Positions 15,820 through 24,181 of a DNA stretch of 39,117 nt are shown here, in pieces. The number at the start of each line of letters is the position of its first letter. Position 1 is the first letter of the stretch. A model generated the notes under the pieces. The model searched no databases and was not told the origin of the DNA. It saw only the letters and a program-made list of their open reading frames with translations. A program made the position numbers and the translations under genes. Source of the DNA: Planctomycetota bacterium (lineage in GTDB: Bacteria > Planctomycetota > Phycisphaerae > WQYP01); NCBI GenBank assembly GCA_021808105.1, contig JAKBCC010000025.1:1-39117 (forward strand), given 5' to 3'.

Positions 15820-15963
15820 CTTCCAACGGGCGTGGCAATTTTTCCGGGCGGGGTAAAAAAGCCGCCTTTTCACAGGAATGCTCAAGCCCACCGGGATAAA
15901 CCCGGCGGCTCGCCGGTCGGGTTGATGCGGGGTGCCCGGAAGAATTGCCACGCCCCTTCCAAC
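15820..15963. mobile_element. 128-bp MITE with terminal inverted repeats and target duplication
   Basis: Terminal inverted repeats of 22 bp (15828-15849 and 15934-15955) begin GGGCGTGGCAATT and match at 21 of 22 positions. They are flanked by an identical 8-bp direct repeat CTTCCAAC (15820-15827 and 15956-15963), the mark of a transposition event. The 128-bp element has no coding capacity and contains further small hairpins (CCGGG-ATAAA-CCCGG). It is a non-autonomous element mobilised by an unknown transposase; an 8-bp duplication fits ISL3, IS66, IS256 or ISAs1 types. It fills most of the 390-bp gap between the NifU-domain gene and prfC, where I see no other gene. Confidence 0.8.
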
Positions 15964-16129
15964 ACACGCGTGCAGAAGGCTGGGAATTAGCGGGCAAATA
16001 CCGTAATATAGCGGAATGAAGTTACCCCTCGTGCTGCTGACACCTCCTTAGCTCGCTGCATGGCCGCCGTTTCCGCGGCAATCGTGATGTAAGGTTTTTG
16101 CTCTAAAAACTCTCGCTTTGAAAGTCATT

Positions 16130-17719
16130 ATGTTTTCCGATGAAATCGCCCGACGCCGCACTTTTGCCATTATTTCCCACCCCGATGCCGGTAAAACCAC
16201 GCTGACTGAAAAGTTGCTGCTTTACGGCGGTGCGGTGCAGTTGGCAGGCTCGGTGACCGCCCGCAAATCGCAACGGGCCACCACGTCAGATTGGATGGAA
16301 TTGGAACGCCAGCGCGGTATTTCCGTAAGTTCCACGGTTTTACAATTTGATTACAACGGCTATCGGCTTAATTTGCTTGATACGCCGGGGCATAAGGACT
16401 TTTCCGAAGATACGTACCGTGTTCTGACCGCCGTTGACGCGGTGATTATGATCATTGACGCCGGTAAGGGTATTGAACCACAGACCCGAAAGCTTTTTGA
16501 AATTTGCCGCCGGCGCGGCGTACCGATCTTTACGTTCATGAACAAACTGGATCGCCCCGCGCGCGAGCCGCTGGATTTATTGGATGAACTGGAGCGCGTG
16601 CTGGGACTGCAGGTTTTCGCCATGAACTGGCCGTTGGGCAATGGCAAGGATTTCCGCGGCGTATTTGACCGTGTGGCGCGGACGGTAAATCTGTTTGAGC
16701 GCACCGCCCATGGAGCGTATCGTGCACCGGTAGCAGTATCACAATTTAATGATCCCTCGGTGCGTGCAACTCTGGGAGACAACTTATATTCGCAGTGTCA
16801 TGAGGAGTTGGCACTGTTGGAGGGGGCCGGTGCCGAACTGGATGCTGCGCAAGTACTTTCCGGCAAGCTGACGCCCGTATTTTTTGGTAGCGCTGCCAAT
16901 AATTTTGGTGTGCAGATGCTGCTGGATGCGTTTTTACACTATGCGGCAGCCCCGCAACCACGGAAGTCCGAAGATCGTATTGTGCCGTTGGATCAACCCG
17001 CATTTTCCGGCTTTGTATTTAAAATTCAGGCCAATATGGATCCCCGCCACCGCGATCGCATTGCCTTTGTGCGGGTTTGCTCCGGCCTGTTTACCCGCGA
17101 TATGACCGTCCTTCATGCCCAAAGCGGCCGCAAAGTCAGGCTATCAAGTTCGCATAAGCTTTTTGGCCGGGATCGGGAAACAGTGGATGAAGCCTATCCA
17201 GGCGATGTTATTGGTCTGGTGGGGCATGATGACTTTGGTATTGGGGACACGCTGACGGAAGACCCGGCGATTATCTATCACGAGATTCCACAATTTCTGC
17301 CGGAATGTTTTGCCTATATCCATTCCACCAACACATCGCAGTTCAAACGCTTCCGCGAGGGACTGGATCAGTTGCTGCAGGAGGGCGTCACGCAGGCCTT
17401 ACAGGTTGTACACTCTCACACGCGACTGCCCCTGCTGGCGGCAGTGGGGCCGTTGCAATTTGAAGTGGTGCAATATCGGCTGCAAAGCGAGTACGGAGCC
17501 GAAACGCGCTTTGAGAAAACACCCTGGACGGTGATGCGGTGGCTGGCACCGGAGGCCCCGGCGGACAAGGTGGAGCAGGCCGTGCAATACAAACGCATTG
17601 GACAGGCGATGGACAATCGGCAGCAACAGGTACTGCTGTTCCCCGATGAATGGGCGCTGAAATATTTTCAACGCGAACACGCCGATCTGGTGCTTTACGA
17701 ATCGCCACCGGGGAAATAA
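16130..17719 (+). CDS. prfC: Peptide chain release factor 3
   Basis: This is the translational GTPase RF3, which recycles RF1/RF2 from the ribosome after termination. It has 529 residues. The G domain begins almost at the start: G1 SHPDAGKTTL (16-25), the QRGISVSS switch region, G3 DTPGHKDFSED, and G4 NKLD. It continues through the RF3-specific domain II (FSGFVFKIQANMDPRHRDRIAF) and domain III (LPLLAAVGPLQFEVVQYRL). Length and order match the family (about 525-530). ATG 16130 gives the standard EIARRRTFAI start. A TTG at 16118 would add four residues. The RBS is weak. Confidence 0.95.
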   Translation: MFSDEIARRRTFAIISHPDAGKTTLTEKLLLYGGAVQLAGSVTARKSQRATTSDWMELERQRGISVSSTVLQFDYNGYRLNLLDTPGHKDFSEDTYRVLTAVDAVIMIIDAGKGIEPQTRKLFEICRRRGVPIFTFMNKLDRPAREPLDLLDELERVLGLQVFAMNWPLGNGKDFRGVFDRVARTVNLFERTAHGAYRAPVAVSQFNDPSVRATLGDNLYSQCHEELALLEGAGAELDAAQVLSGKLTPVFFGSAANNFGVQMLLDAFLHYAAAPQPRKSEDRIVPLDQPAFSGFVFKIQANMDPRHRDRIAFVRVCSGLFTRDMTVLHAQSGRKVRLSSSHKLFGRDRETVDEAYPGDVIGLVGHDDFGIGDTLTEDPAIIYHEIPQFLPECFAYIHSTNTSQFKRFREGLDQLLQEGVTQALQVVHSHTRLPLLAAVGPLQFEVVQYRLQSEYGAETRFEKTPWTVMRWLAPEAPADKVEQAVQYKRIGQAMDNRQQQVLLFPDEWALKYFQREHADLVLYESPPGK

Positions 17720-17892
17720 TGCCGGGGCCTGCAATCCCGACGGGCAGATTGCATCATGATTTCAGATCCGATTCCGCGGCCAACTCGACGCTGCCGCATC
17801 GAGCTAAGGGGCGCGGGTGGTTGTGTACCAAAACCGGTTACTTTTCGGGGGCGCTTTGACAGATCGGCGGGTTTCAAACATGATCGGAGGCT

Positions 17893-18663
17893 ATGGATAA
17901 TGGCACAGACGATCATTTGGAATCGCCCGCCAGGCCTGTAGATTTCGCGCAGAGGTTGTGGGCTTCCGGGCAGGACCTGCTGGCGGCGGGAAGGTACGTT
18001 GCGGCGCGGCGGGAACTGGAGGCGGCGGAGCGACAGGCTTTTCTTAAAAGTGATGCCGCTTTACTGGCACGGATATATCTGCCGCTGCTGGAAGCCGCGC
18101 GGCAAATTCGGCAGTTCTGCTGCGATGGCATTATCGCCATTACGCCCGGTGATACCGCTAGCCAACGTGCAGCTCTGCGCGACGTATTGCATTCGGGCGG
18201 GGTGTGGTTGCGTGTGGAAAGTGCGGGGAGAAATAAGCCCTGCGCGTTACCCCAGGTACCCGATTCGCCGGTGGAATTATTAAGCATCGTAAAATATCGC
18301 GAGCATTGGCGCATGACGCTGCCGGCGTGCAAAAGGGGAATGGGGCGGCAGCCGGGTCGATTTAGCGTTCCGGTGCAATGGACGCATGATCCCGGAATGT
18401 TTATTTCGCCGGCCCGGCCGGACGCACTGGTGGCCGTACTTCCGCCGCCCGGAGTTTATCATCCCGGCAATCCGCAACATGGGCAGGCGCGCGAAACGGT
18501 GCTGTTAACCTTTGAAGCCCTGGCGAGGGGATGGCTGGGACGGCAGGAAAAGGGTTCCACCGGCTGGGCCGAACTGACCGTTTTGCGCCAGGCCAGAAAT
18601 ATTGACCCGGCATGTGAACCACTGTTGATGCGAATGATGGCCGCAGCCCAGGAGCTTATCTGA
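17893..18663 (+). CDS. Hypothetical protein
   Basis: This 256-residue protein matches no family I know. It is soluble and has no signal peptide. The N-terminal third is helical and Ala/Arg-rich (QDLLAAGRYVAARRELEAAERQAF), resembling a single TPR-like hairpin that counts off repeats of a filling step. The C-terminal part has beta-like segments (GVWLRVESAG, FSVPVQWTHDPGMFISP, ALVAVLPPPGVYHP). GGAGG lies close before the ATG, supporting the start. It is 173 bp after prfC on the same strand and is followed by a heptamer-repeat spacer. Probably a real, lineage-specific gene. Confidence 0.6.
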   Translation: MDNGTDDHLESPARPVDFAQRLWASGQDLLAAGRYVAARRELEAAERQAFLKSDAALLARIYLPLLEAARQIRQFCCDGIIAITPGDTASQRAALRDVLHSGGVWLRVESAGRNKPCALPQVPDSPVELLSIVKYREHWRMTLPACKRGMGRQPGRFSVPVQWTHDPGMFISPARPDALVAVLPPPGVYHPGNPQHGQARETVLLTFEALARGWLGRQEKGSTGWAELTVLRQARNIDPACEPLLMRMMAAAQELI

Positions 18664-18743
18664 CGGACGGGAGCCTGTCCTTTTGAATGACCGCCTTGCG
18701 CCAGGGTGATTTCCGACCCCTTCCTGTAACTTTGGATTGACCG

Positions 18744-18782
18744 TCGAGCATTCAGCATCCGACATGTCGCATTTCGCATTTT
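18744..18782. repeat. Degenerate heptamer array
   Basis: GCATTCA, GCATCCG, ACATGTC, GCATTTC and GCATTTT follow each other in a 7-base register. The GCATNNN units are the same type as those in the 7466-7818 gap. The short spacer (18664-18818) otherwise has a CCTGTAA-like unit near 18724 and a hairpin CAGCCG/CGGCTG at the end of the minus-strand gene. Confidence 0.6.
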
Positions 18783-18818
18783 CTGAAAGTGCTGCAGCCG
18801 ACATTTTTTGTCCGGCTG

Positions 18819-19679
18819 TCAGAAGGGATAGTTTTTGCCGCGCAGTGTCTGCAATAAATGGGCGTTGGCTCTTCCAATGGTCCCATCTTCCGCCTTAATT
18901 GCCCGGCATACGTCACTTTCATCAAGGATAAACTGCTGTCGGTTGCCTGCCATGGCCGCTACTTCCCGCAGGCACCTAAGTGCGGCACGCGGTTTACCGG
19001 CCAGCAGAAGCACATTGGCCTTGGCGGAAAGTGTGCGGTTATCTGTGCCCTTGAGCTGCGCCAGGCGAGCTTGGTAGGCCTTCGCGTTAATTGTTATCGC
19101 AGCCAGTATGCCGCAGCGGGTGATGGGTTCATCAGCCACCGGCATTTTTGCGCCTGTGATCTGCTGGGAAATAAAGCGCCGGAGAATGGCGGGATTATGG
19201 CCATAAACCTTATCCAGACATTGCTGCAGCAGGGTAAGTGCAATTTTGGTGTGGTAGAGGGTGCAGACATTAAACAGGCTTTTCGCGTTACGCAGCGCCT
19301 GTTTATCATGTCCGGCCTTCAGCAGGGCCGAAATGCGAAAAAACATTAACCGATCCACCGCGTCCGTGTTGCCGGGGTCTCCCAGAATTCCCTGCATAGC
19401 CAACGATTCGACCAACCCATAGGCGTGCTGCTTCATCAGCGGTTCCAGCCAGTACATATACAACTGTCCGACGTTGTGGTGCGCATCGGTCTGGAGTTTT
19501 TTGCTGATGAAAGCGACCGCTGCCGGCCGTGAATTACGGTCGCCAAGTTGTCGGGCCACCGCAATGGCCTGTGCCTGCCAGGGCTGAAGCCGCGCTGCCG
19601 CGCCCACAGTATGCAGCGTGGCTGTACATAAAATTATAACTGCCAGGATCATCGCGGTATGGTTCGGTATCCATCGCAT
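18819..19679 (-). CDS. Secreted helical-repeat protein, paralogue 2
   Basis: This 286-residue protein begins with an Arg/His-containing n-region and a hydrophobic stretch (AMILAVIILCTATLHTVGAAA), a Sec signal peptide. The remainder is helical and TPR-like (LMFFRISALLKAGHDKQALRNAKSLF, ALTLLQQCLDKVYGHNPAIL) and ends with AIKAEDGTIGRANAHLLQTLR. The next gene upstream encodes a relative with the same end motif. ATG 19679 is chosen because GGAG lies six bases upstream; a more upstream frame would read into the neighbouring gene. It is the last gene of the accessory minus-strand run. Function unknown, with a periplasmic or surface role inferred from the signal peptide. Confidence 0.7.
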   Translation of the reverse strand: MRWIPNHTAMILAVIILCTATLHTVGAAARLQPWQAQAIAVARQLGDRNSRPAAVAFISKKLQTDAHHNVGQLYMYWLEPLMKQHAYGLVESLAMQGILGDPGNTDAVDRLMFFRISALLKAGHDKQALRNAKSLFNVCTLYHTKIALTLLQQCLDKVYGHNPAILRRFISQQITGAKMPVADEPITRCGILAAITINAKAYQARLAQLKGTDNRTLSAKANVLLLAGKPRAALRCLREVAAMAGNRQQFILDESDVCRAIKAEDGTIGRANAHLLQTLRGKNYPF

Positions 19680-19719
19680 GTTTTTCTCCAACATTGCACG
19701 GCGACACTTGGCCTGTGCG

Positions 19720-20577
19720 CTATCTGATCTGCACGGGCTTGGGCCTGATTGCCAGCACCCACGCGTTGGCCCGGCCAATGGTTCCGTCCTGGGCTTTGAT
19801 ACACGCCGCAATGCGTTCGGTGGCCGCCACCAGCCATTGATTGTTCCATGCCACGCTGTACGCCTGGTCAAAATAGATTCGTGCCCGTCTGGGCTTGTCC
19901 GCCAATAACAGCAGATTCCCTTTGCCGATCAGGTCTTCAACGCGGAGAGTCGGCTGGCGGCCTGCCGCACGCAGGTAAGGTTCTGGATTTACTTGAATAT
20001 CCGCCAATACCGTGCAGGAAACCGCCTTGGCATTTCCGGCAGGAATTTCCGCGCCGGAACGCTGCTGCCGCTGGAGTTGATTTGCCAACCGCAATCCATT
20101 TGGCGAATCAGCCTTGAGGCATTTGGCCACAAGCATGAGGGCATTGGCGGTATTCTGCATGGTGGCAATGTTAAACAGGCCCTTGGCTGCCGCCAGAGCC
20201 GCCTGGGCTTGGCCCGCGTCCAAAAGAGCCTGCACGCGCATGGCTTGGAGGATATTGATAGTGTTGGTTGAGTCAGGGTTGTTGAGAATCTCCAGTTGTG
20301 CAAGCTCCGCCACGGCCTGATATTGCTTTTGCGTCATGAGCGCCGGAAGCCAGCGATGGCACAGTATAAATCGGCACTGGTAAGCGGAGGTGGAAACCAA
20401 CGCGTCAATGCGACCGACGGCTTGCTTAGTCCCGGCGGAACTACGGGACGCCAATTCCGCGCCAATGCGTGCATAGGCGAGCGTCATCCTCTTAGCTTGG
20501 GCCGGAGGAGCGGGCAGGATGGCCACCAGCAGTAGCAGGCCCGCGCGGCCGGGGCTAAGTTGGCATTTTCCCAGCAT
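19720..20577 (-). CDS. Secreted helical-repeat protein, paralogue 1
   Basis: This 285-residue protein has an N-terminal signal peptide (MLGKCQLSPGRAGLLLLVAI, with cleavage probably after AQA). The body is Ala/Leu-rich helical repeats (YQAVAELAQLEILNNPDSTN, MRVQALLDAGQAQAALAAAKGLFNIATMQ) and ends ACIKAQDGTIGRANAWVL. It is clearly related to the next gene 40 bp downstream: they share the order of segments, a LLLL-DKP/AGKP-RAR-type segment and the DGTIGRANA motif, so this is a tandem duplication that has diverged. ATG 20577 lies nine bases after GGAG; a TTG at 20592 overlaps the RBS. No family name recognised. Confidence 0.7.
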   Translation of the reverse strand: MLGKCQLSPGRAGLLLLVAILPAPPAQAKRMTLAYARIGAELASRSSAGTKQAVGRIDALVSTSAYQCRFILCHRWLPALMTQKQYQAVAELAQLEILNNPDSTNTINILQAMRVQALLDAGQAQAALAAAKGLFNIATMQNTANALMLVAKCLKADSPNGLRLANQLQRQQRSGAEIPAGNAKAVSCTVLADIQVNPEPYLRAAGRQPTLRVEDLIGKGNLLLLADKPRRARIYFDQAYSVAWNNQWLVAATERIAACIKAQDGTIGRANAWVLAIRPKPVQIR

Positions 20578-20643
20578 ATAAAAGCTCTCCAAAACATCCG
20601 CCTGTCGTTAACCTGCTCGGCTCGGCCGGGGGAGCAGCCAGAT

Positions 20644-21051
20644 CTACCGCGCCCACGGCACAGCCGATTTCATCCATTGTAAGCCCATCGCTTTCCTCCC
20701 CGAAACCACAGCCACTATCTTGCCACCAACGGTCTCCCCGACGATCGGCGTTGTCGCAAACCACTGGGCAAACACACTGAAACAGCCAATGGCAACTTTC
20801 CGCGCCGCTTTTGGCAATGCCCCGCTGATCAGCCAAAGGCCGAGGAAAAATTCCCAGACGACCCCTACCGCAAGCAGATCCGGAGACTGCGATAAACTCG
20901 GCGGAGAGATAATCTGCCCGGCCTTCAACGTCGCTGCGAGCAGCAAGCTCGCGCCAGCACATGCTGCCACCAGCCGCGGGGCCGCGCGAGCAAAAGAGGA
21001 TATGGTGCTACGGCACCGCAGCGGTCCTTTCGCGATGATTTCCGTCTTCAC
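20644..21051 (-). CDS. MauE/DoxX-like membrane protein, possibly frameshifted
   Basis: This predicted protein of about 135 residues has hydrophobic helices (LVAACAGASLLLAATLKAG, LLAVGVVWEFFLGLWLISGA, VAIGCFSVFAQWF) arranged like MauE/DoxX-type membrane proteins, some of which supply electrons or disulfide chemistry to periplasmic proteins. Relatives usually have a fourth helix preceded by a CGCFG-like motif. Here the closing part reads GGKIVAVVSGRK in frame, while the adjacent frame reads DSGCGFGEE, so a frameshift in the last third is likely. Start GTG 21051 is supported by GGAGG four bases upstream. It lies 13 bp after the C39-DUF1573 gene, so the two are probably cotranscribed. Confidence 0.55.
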   Translation of the reverse strand: MKTEIIAKGPLRCRSTISSFARAAPRLVAACAGASLLLAATLKAGQIISPPSLSQSPDLLAVGVVWEFFLGLWLISGALPKAARKVAIGCFSVFAQWFATTPIVGETVGGKIVAVVSGRKAMGLQWMKSAVPWAR

Positions 21052-21064
21052 GAGGCCTCCAAGG

Positions 21065-22339
21065 CTAATGGTTCGCTCTGCCGACATTCGCGGCAGCCCC
21101 ATCCACCTGGCCAGTGATCGGGATCACGATCTTGGGTACGTGCTTGTCCGTACTCAGGATCGTGATTTTGTCATTAACGAAACCCTTTGGAAGCTTGGCC
21201 AGGTCGATGACATAATTACGCACGGTGCGGCCAAAGTCGTCGGTTTGTGGTGCCCCGCCGGCTCCCGCAACGGCGATGACGGAGAGGTACCTCGATGAAC
21301 AGATTGGCGGCCGAAGCGAAATTCCCTTGGGAACCAGCACGGTGAATTCTTCGCCGGAAAGCTTACTGCGGCGGCGAACCACGCCGAGATCAATCTGGCT
21401 GGGATACCACGTCAGCTGGATCGGCGGATACGTGGCGGTGATATGCGCATGCACGACAACTTCCATCACGTGCTTTGGACCATTGGCGAATCGGAACAGA
21501 ACCTCCCGTTCGATATTGCCGATGCCGATGACGCTTCGTTTGAATTTAAGAACTATTGTCCCAGTCCGGCCCGGTGATATGGCGTGGTTGGGGGCTTCTA
21601 TCGTCGCGCCGCGGAAGCAATAACATGTCCCACGAGCCATCGCGATACGAATTGGCTTGCGGGCAGTGTTCTGGAGCAGAAAAGGAATATGAATCAAGCC
21701 TGGGCCAGCGGCGATTTCGCCAACCCTCAGGGAAACCTGCTTCGCGTCCAGTGGGAACACCTGGGCAACCGTGGGCGCTCCGCCCGGCGTGACGAACATT
21801 ACCAGGCCGCTGAAGCCAGCCCTGAGGCGACTGTTCAAATCGGCCAGACTTTCCCACCCTACGTACCCGCCCACGTCAGCGACAAACAGGCCCTTCGGAC
21901 CGCCGTCGAGAAGAGCCATGTAGTGGCCGAACTGGCCGACGCCCAGGTCGTTTTTGAGGAAAATAATTGCCAAGGAATTCCGTGGATCTTTAGACAAGCC
22001 TCCGGCGATGTCGCTGAATGTCGCGCCTTTGTAGGCCGCCACACGCAAGCCTGCGGAAACCAGTGATTGCTTAATCCGCAGCATGTCTCCGGCCCGTTCC
22101 CAATCGCCGCCCACACCAAGCTTATCGGCTACCTGCGGAAGGCTGACTTTTTTGCGGAAGAACCTCAACGCGAAGGCCGTGACGTTCACGCCGCAGTTGG
22201 CGGCCATCTCGTTGCCGTGAATCGCGCCATAAAGCGTAGGTATTCCCGAACCGAAACCCGCTGGCGCGGACGATGCCGTCGATGCTACCGCAGAAAATAC
22301 CATGAGTAGCAAGGATGCACTCTGAAGTATACCCCTCAT
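21065..22339 (-). CDS. Secreted C39-like cysteine peptidase fused to DUF1573
   Basis: This exported 424-residue protein has a signal peptide (residues 1-24). Residues about 40-190 resemble the C39 papain-like fold: Cys49 in MAANCGVNVTAFAL, His139 in GQFGHYMALLDGG and Asp155 in LFVADVGGY give a Cys-His-Asp triad. A DUF1573 Ig-like domain follows (about 210-300; CYCFRGATIEAPNHAISPGR, GTIVLKFKRS) and then a second beta-rich domain. C39 peptidases normally cut double-glycine leaders inside an ABC exporter. Here there is no transporter, so it should act in the periplasm. Its start overlaps the preceding gene's stop (ATGA). The fusion to DUF1573 and its neighbours suggest processing of an exported Cys-rich protein, but this is inference. 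Confidence 0.72.
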   Translation of the reverse strand: MRGILQSASLLLMVFSAVASTASSAPAGFGSGIPTLYGAIHGNEMAANCGVNVTAFALRFFRKKVSLPQVADKLGVGGDWERAGDMLRIKQSLVSAGLRVAAYKGATFSDIAGGLSKDPRNSLAIIFLKNDLGVGQFGHYMALLDGGPKGLFVADVGGYVGWESLADLNSRLRAGFSGLVMFVTPGGAPTVAQVFPLDAKQVSLRVGEIAAGPGLIHIPFLLQNTARKPIRIAMARGTCYCFRGATIEAPNHAISPGRTGTIVLKFKRSVIGIGNIEREVLFRFANGPKHVMEVVVHAHITATYPPIQLTWYPSQIDLGVVRRRSKLSGEEFTVLVPKGISLRPPICSSRYLSVIAVAGAGGAPQTDDFGRTVRNYVIDLAKLPKGFVNDKITILSTDKHVPKIVIPITGQVDGAAANVGRANH

Positions 22340-23487
22340 TTTCCACCCCCTTTCCGCGCTGGCTGCGTCGCGACTTCATTGCGCGCCGCCGCCACGGCTT
22401 CATCAATTCGCTTCATCTGCTGCCGGGGCGTTCCCCCAACGCGAATCACCTGACCGGTTGCTTCGTCGGTCACAGTTGCGCCCCGAGGGAAGCGAATTAT
22501 AAAAGGTGGATGGGCCAAACTAGCGTTCTTGAACGGCACCACCTTGGCTATGGTGACCACAAGCTTATTAGCCGGTCCGGCTGCCCGCACCCGCGGCAAA
22601 AACGTTTCGGATATCACCTGCTTGGGAAAATATACGCCCGGCTCCGGATTCCAGAACCCGTTAACATGCACTACCTGGGTGGGCGTGGCCGCCCATTGCC
22701 ATTTTGTAGATGCCTTGCCGTCCCTAAGAATAACTGGTTTGGCGATTCCATTCTGGTTGGGAAGGATTGGTGCGGCGACGAACGTTTCATCACGAACGAT
22801 GGCGAAGCCCTTTCGGGGGTCCAGTCGAATGACGTGTTGGTCGATGTAGCCGAACGAAACTTCCATGAACTTGCGGCCACGTTTGTCTATGGCGTCCGCA
22901 TAGACGACCTGTCCGCCTGGGGGCGGATGAACCAGAAGCTCCGACAGCGGTTCCATGCTGGGGTCGTGCAGTATTCGCGGAGCAAATCCCCAGATAGTGA
23001 ACTGCCAGCCCGAGTCTGTGTCCAAGCTACTGGCCCAGCGGGGACGGTGTCCGCTGATTGTACCGGTGGATACTCCTGCAGGACGCGACCCAATCAGCCC
23101 GGATTTCCGCGTGTACACCGTGCCGACTCGCCCGTCGTAAGCGACCAGGAAAGACGTTTGATTGTAGGGTGCTGGTGCATTGACCGCCGTCGTCAGCAGC
23201 TTTTTTATGTTTATGAGGCACCGCCCCCCGGAGGCGTATATGGCCCCCAGCGAGCATTCCTCGGACGGTATCATGGAGTGGGCCCGCCGGTTCCATGAAA
23301 TCAGCTTGGCGTGGGCGCTAATCTGTATTGCACGCAGGGCCTTTTCCTGCTTCCGTAGCCCCCTAATGACACGGCCTGCCAGTGCGGGTTGCGTACTGCT
23401 CTGGGCACCCACCCTGCGGTCAGGGCTGGCAAAGGCAGCGGCGACGACGCACATCCCGACCACGGCAAGTAATTTTTGCATAAACAT
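22336..23487 (-). CDS. Secreted protein of unknown function
   Basis: This 383-residue protein has a clear signal peptide (MFMQKLLAVVGMCVVAAAFA). The mature part is beta-rich, with segments such as ALRAIQISAHAKLISWNRRA, TSFLVAYDGRVGTVYTRKSG, KFMEVSFGYIDQHVIRLDPR and WQWAATPTQVVHVNGFWNPE. This is reminiscent of LolA-like beta-sheet lipoprotein-binding folds, though I cannot confirm it. The C-terminal 60 residues (PPFIIRFPRGATVTDEATGQ, then a basic tail) look like a separate module. GAGG lies seven bases before the ATG. The stop codon overlaps the C39-DUF1573 start, implying a coupled pair. Longer upstream frames are not supported. Confidence 0.65.
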   Translation of the reverse strand: MFMQKLLAVVGMCVVAAAFASPDRRVGAQSSTQPALAGRVIRGLRKQEKALRAIQISAHAKLISWNRRAHSMIPSEECSLGAIYASGGRCLINIKKLLTTAVNAPAPYNQTSFLVAYDGRVGTVYTRKSGLIGSRPAGVSTGTISGHRPRWASSLDTDSGWQFTIWGFAPRILHDPSMEPLSELLVHPPPGGQVVYADAIDKRGRKFMEVSFGYIDQHVIRLDPRKGFAIVRDETFVAAPILPNQNGIAKPVILRDGKASTKWQWAATPTQVVHVNGFWNPEPGVYFPKQVISETFLPRVRAAGPANKLVVTIAKVVPFKNASLAHPPFIIRFPRGATVTDEATGQVIRVGGTPRQQMKRIDEAVAAARNEVATQPARKGGGK

Positions 23488-23672
23488 TTTTTTACCTCGT
23501 AAGGACTTACGGCCGCCCGAAGCCCGCTGGCGCGGACGCGCTATCCGGCCGGGAGGCACACCAACGAAATATATATGCATCCGCGGCTGGCATAAAGCGC
23601 CACGTTGGCACCGCAGATGGCGACGGGACCGGGCACAGCGGTGCCATTTCCGGTGATGCAACGCTTAGCCTC

Positions 23673-24107
23673 TCAAGTACACTGGTTGTACGTGCCCACA
23701 TCTACCGGCTTGCCATTTCCCAGTGCGGTATCACAGTACGATGAGTTATTCTGCGGGTTTGTTTCGCAAGTGCCTACCTCGTAGACCACGCAGGGCGACA
23801 CTGGGTTCGGCGTCGAGTAACAACCGCTTCCCTTGCCCGATTGGCAGGTCGTGTTCTCCGCGTTCGAAGCAATTACACCGAGGCACGTACTTCCATCATC
23901 GTATTTGGTACAATTTGTCACGTCACCCTGGCCGTACGGGCCCGGGCTGCACGTCCCACTGCGTACGCATCCACCTGTCGCCACCCAAAGGCCGAGGCAA
24001 CCCCTCATATCTGCGTTCGATGCGGGTTTCATAGCCTGTACCGGACCGGCTGATGCCATGGCCAGCATGGTGGCCGAAAACAGTCCCGCCAAAAGTAACT
24101 TGTGCAT
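23673..24107 (-). CDS. Secreted cysteine-rich protein
   Basis: This 144-residue exported protein has a signal peptide (MHKLLLAGLFSATMLAMASA). The mature region is hydrophilic, rich in Gly, Ser, Thr and Asn, and has 11 cysteines spaced along its whole length (RGC, GGC, GTC, TNC, STC, TTC, SGC, SPC, GTC, SYC, NQC). This is the composition of a disulfide-stabilised extracellular domain. A perfect AGGAGG six bases before the ATG predicts high expression. A hairpin and T-tract lie directly upstream. No family recognised. It could be the substrate of the neighbouring C39-like peptidase and MauE-like protein, but no double-glycine leader is evident. Confidence 0.72.
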   Translation of the reverse strand: MHKLLLAGLFSATMLAMASAGPVQAMKPASNADMRGCLGLWVATGGCVRSGTCSPGPYGQGDVTNCTKYDDGSTCLGVIASNAENTTCQSGKGSGCYSTPNPVSPCVVYEVGTCETNPQNNSSYCDTALGNGKPVDVGTYNQCT

Positions 24108-24138
24108 AAAGCACCTCCTAAAAAAATGAACCGCAGTC

Positions 24139-24159
24139 GCCGCCCCTACGCGGGGCGGC
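24139..24159. terminator. Intercistronic hairpin before the Cys-rich gene
   Basis: GCCGCCCC and GGGGCGGC form an 8-bp GC stem. On the minus strand it begins two bases after the stop at 24162 and is followed, 12 bases on, by a run of T just before AGGAGG. It could be a partial terminator or an mRNA stabiliser that adjusts expression of the Cys-rich protein relative to upstream genes. Confidence 0.45.
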
Positions 24160-24181
24160 GGTCAGTTCAGCCAATTCAATT

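Noticed and set aside
20720..21298. Plus-strand frame of 192 codons opposite the MauE-like gene
   Set aside because: No RBS or domain; hydrophobic helices are found only on the minus strand.
22315..23298. Long plus-strand frame of 327 codons opposite the accessory genes
   Set aside because: It is the mirror of two well-supported minus-strand genes with signal peptides and coupled start/stop. Its sequence is rich in Arg, Pro and Cys without domain sense.
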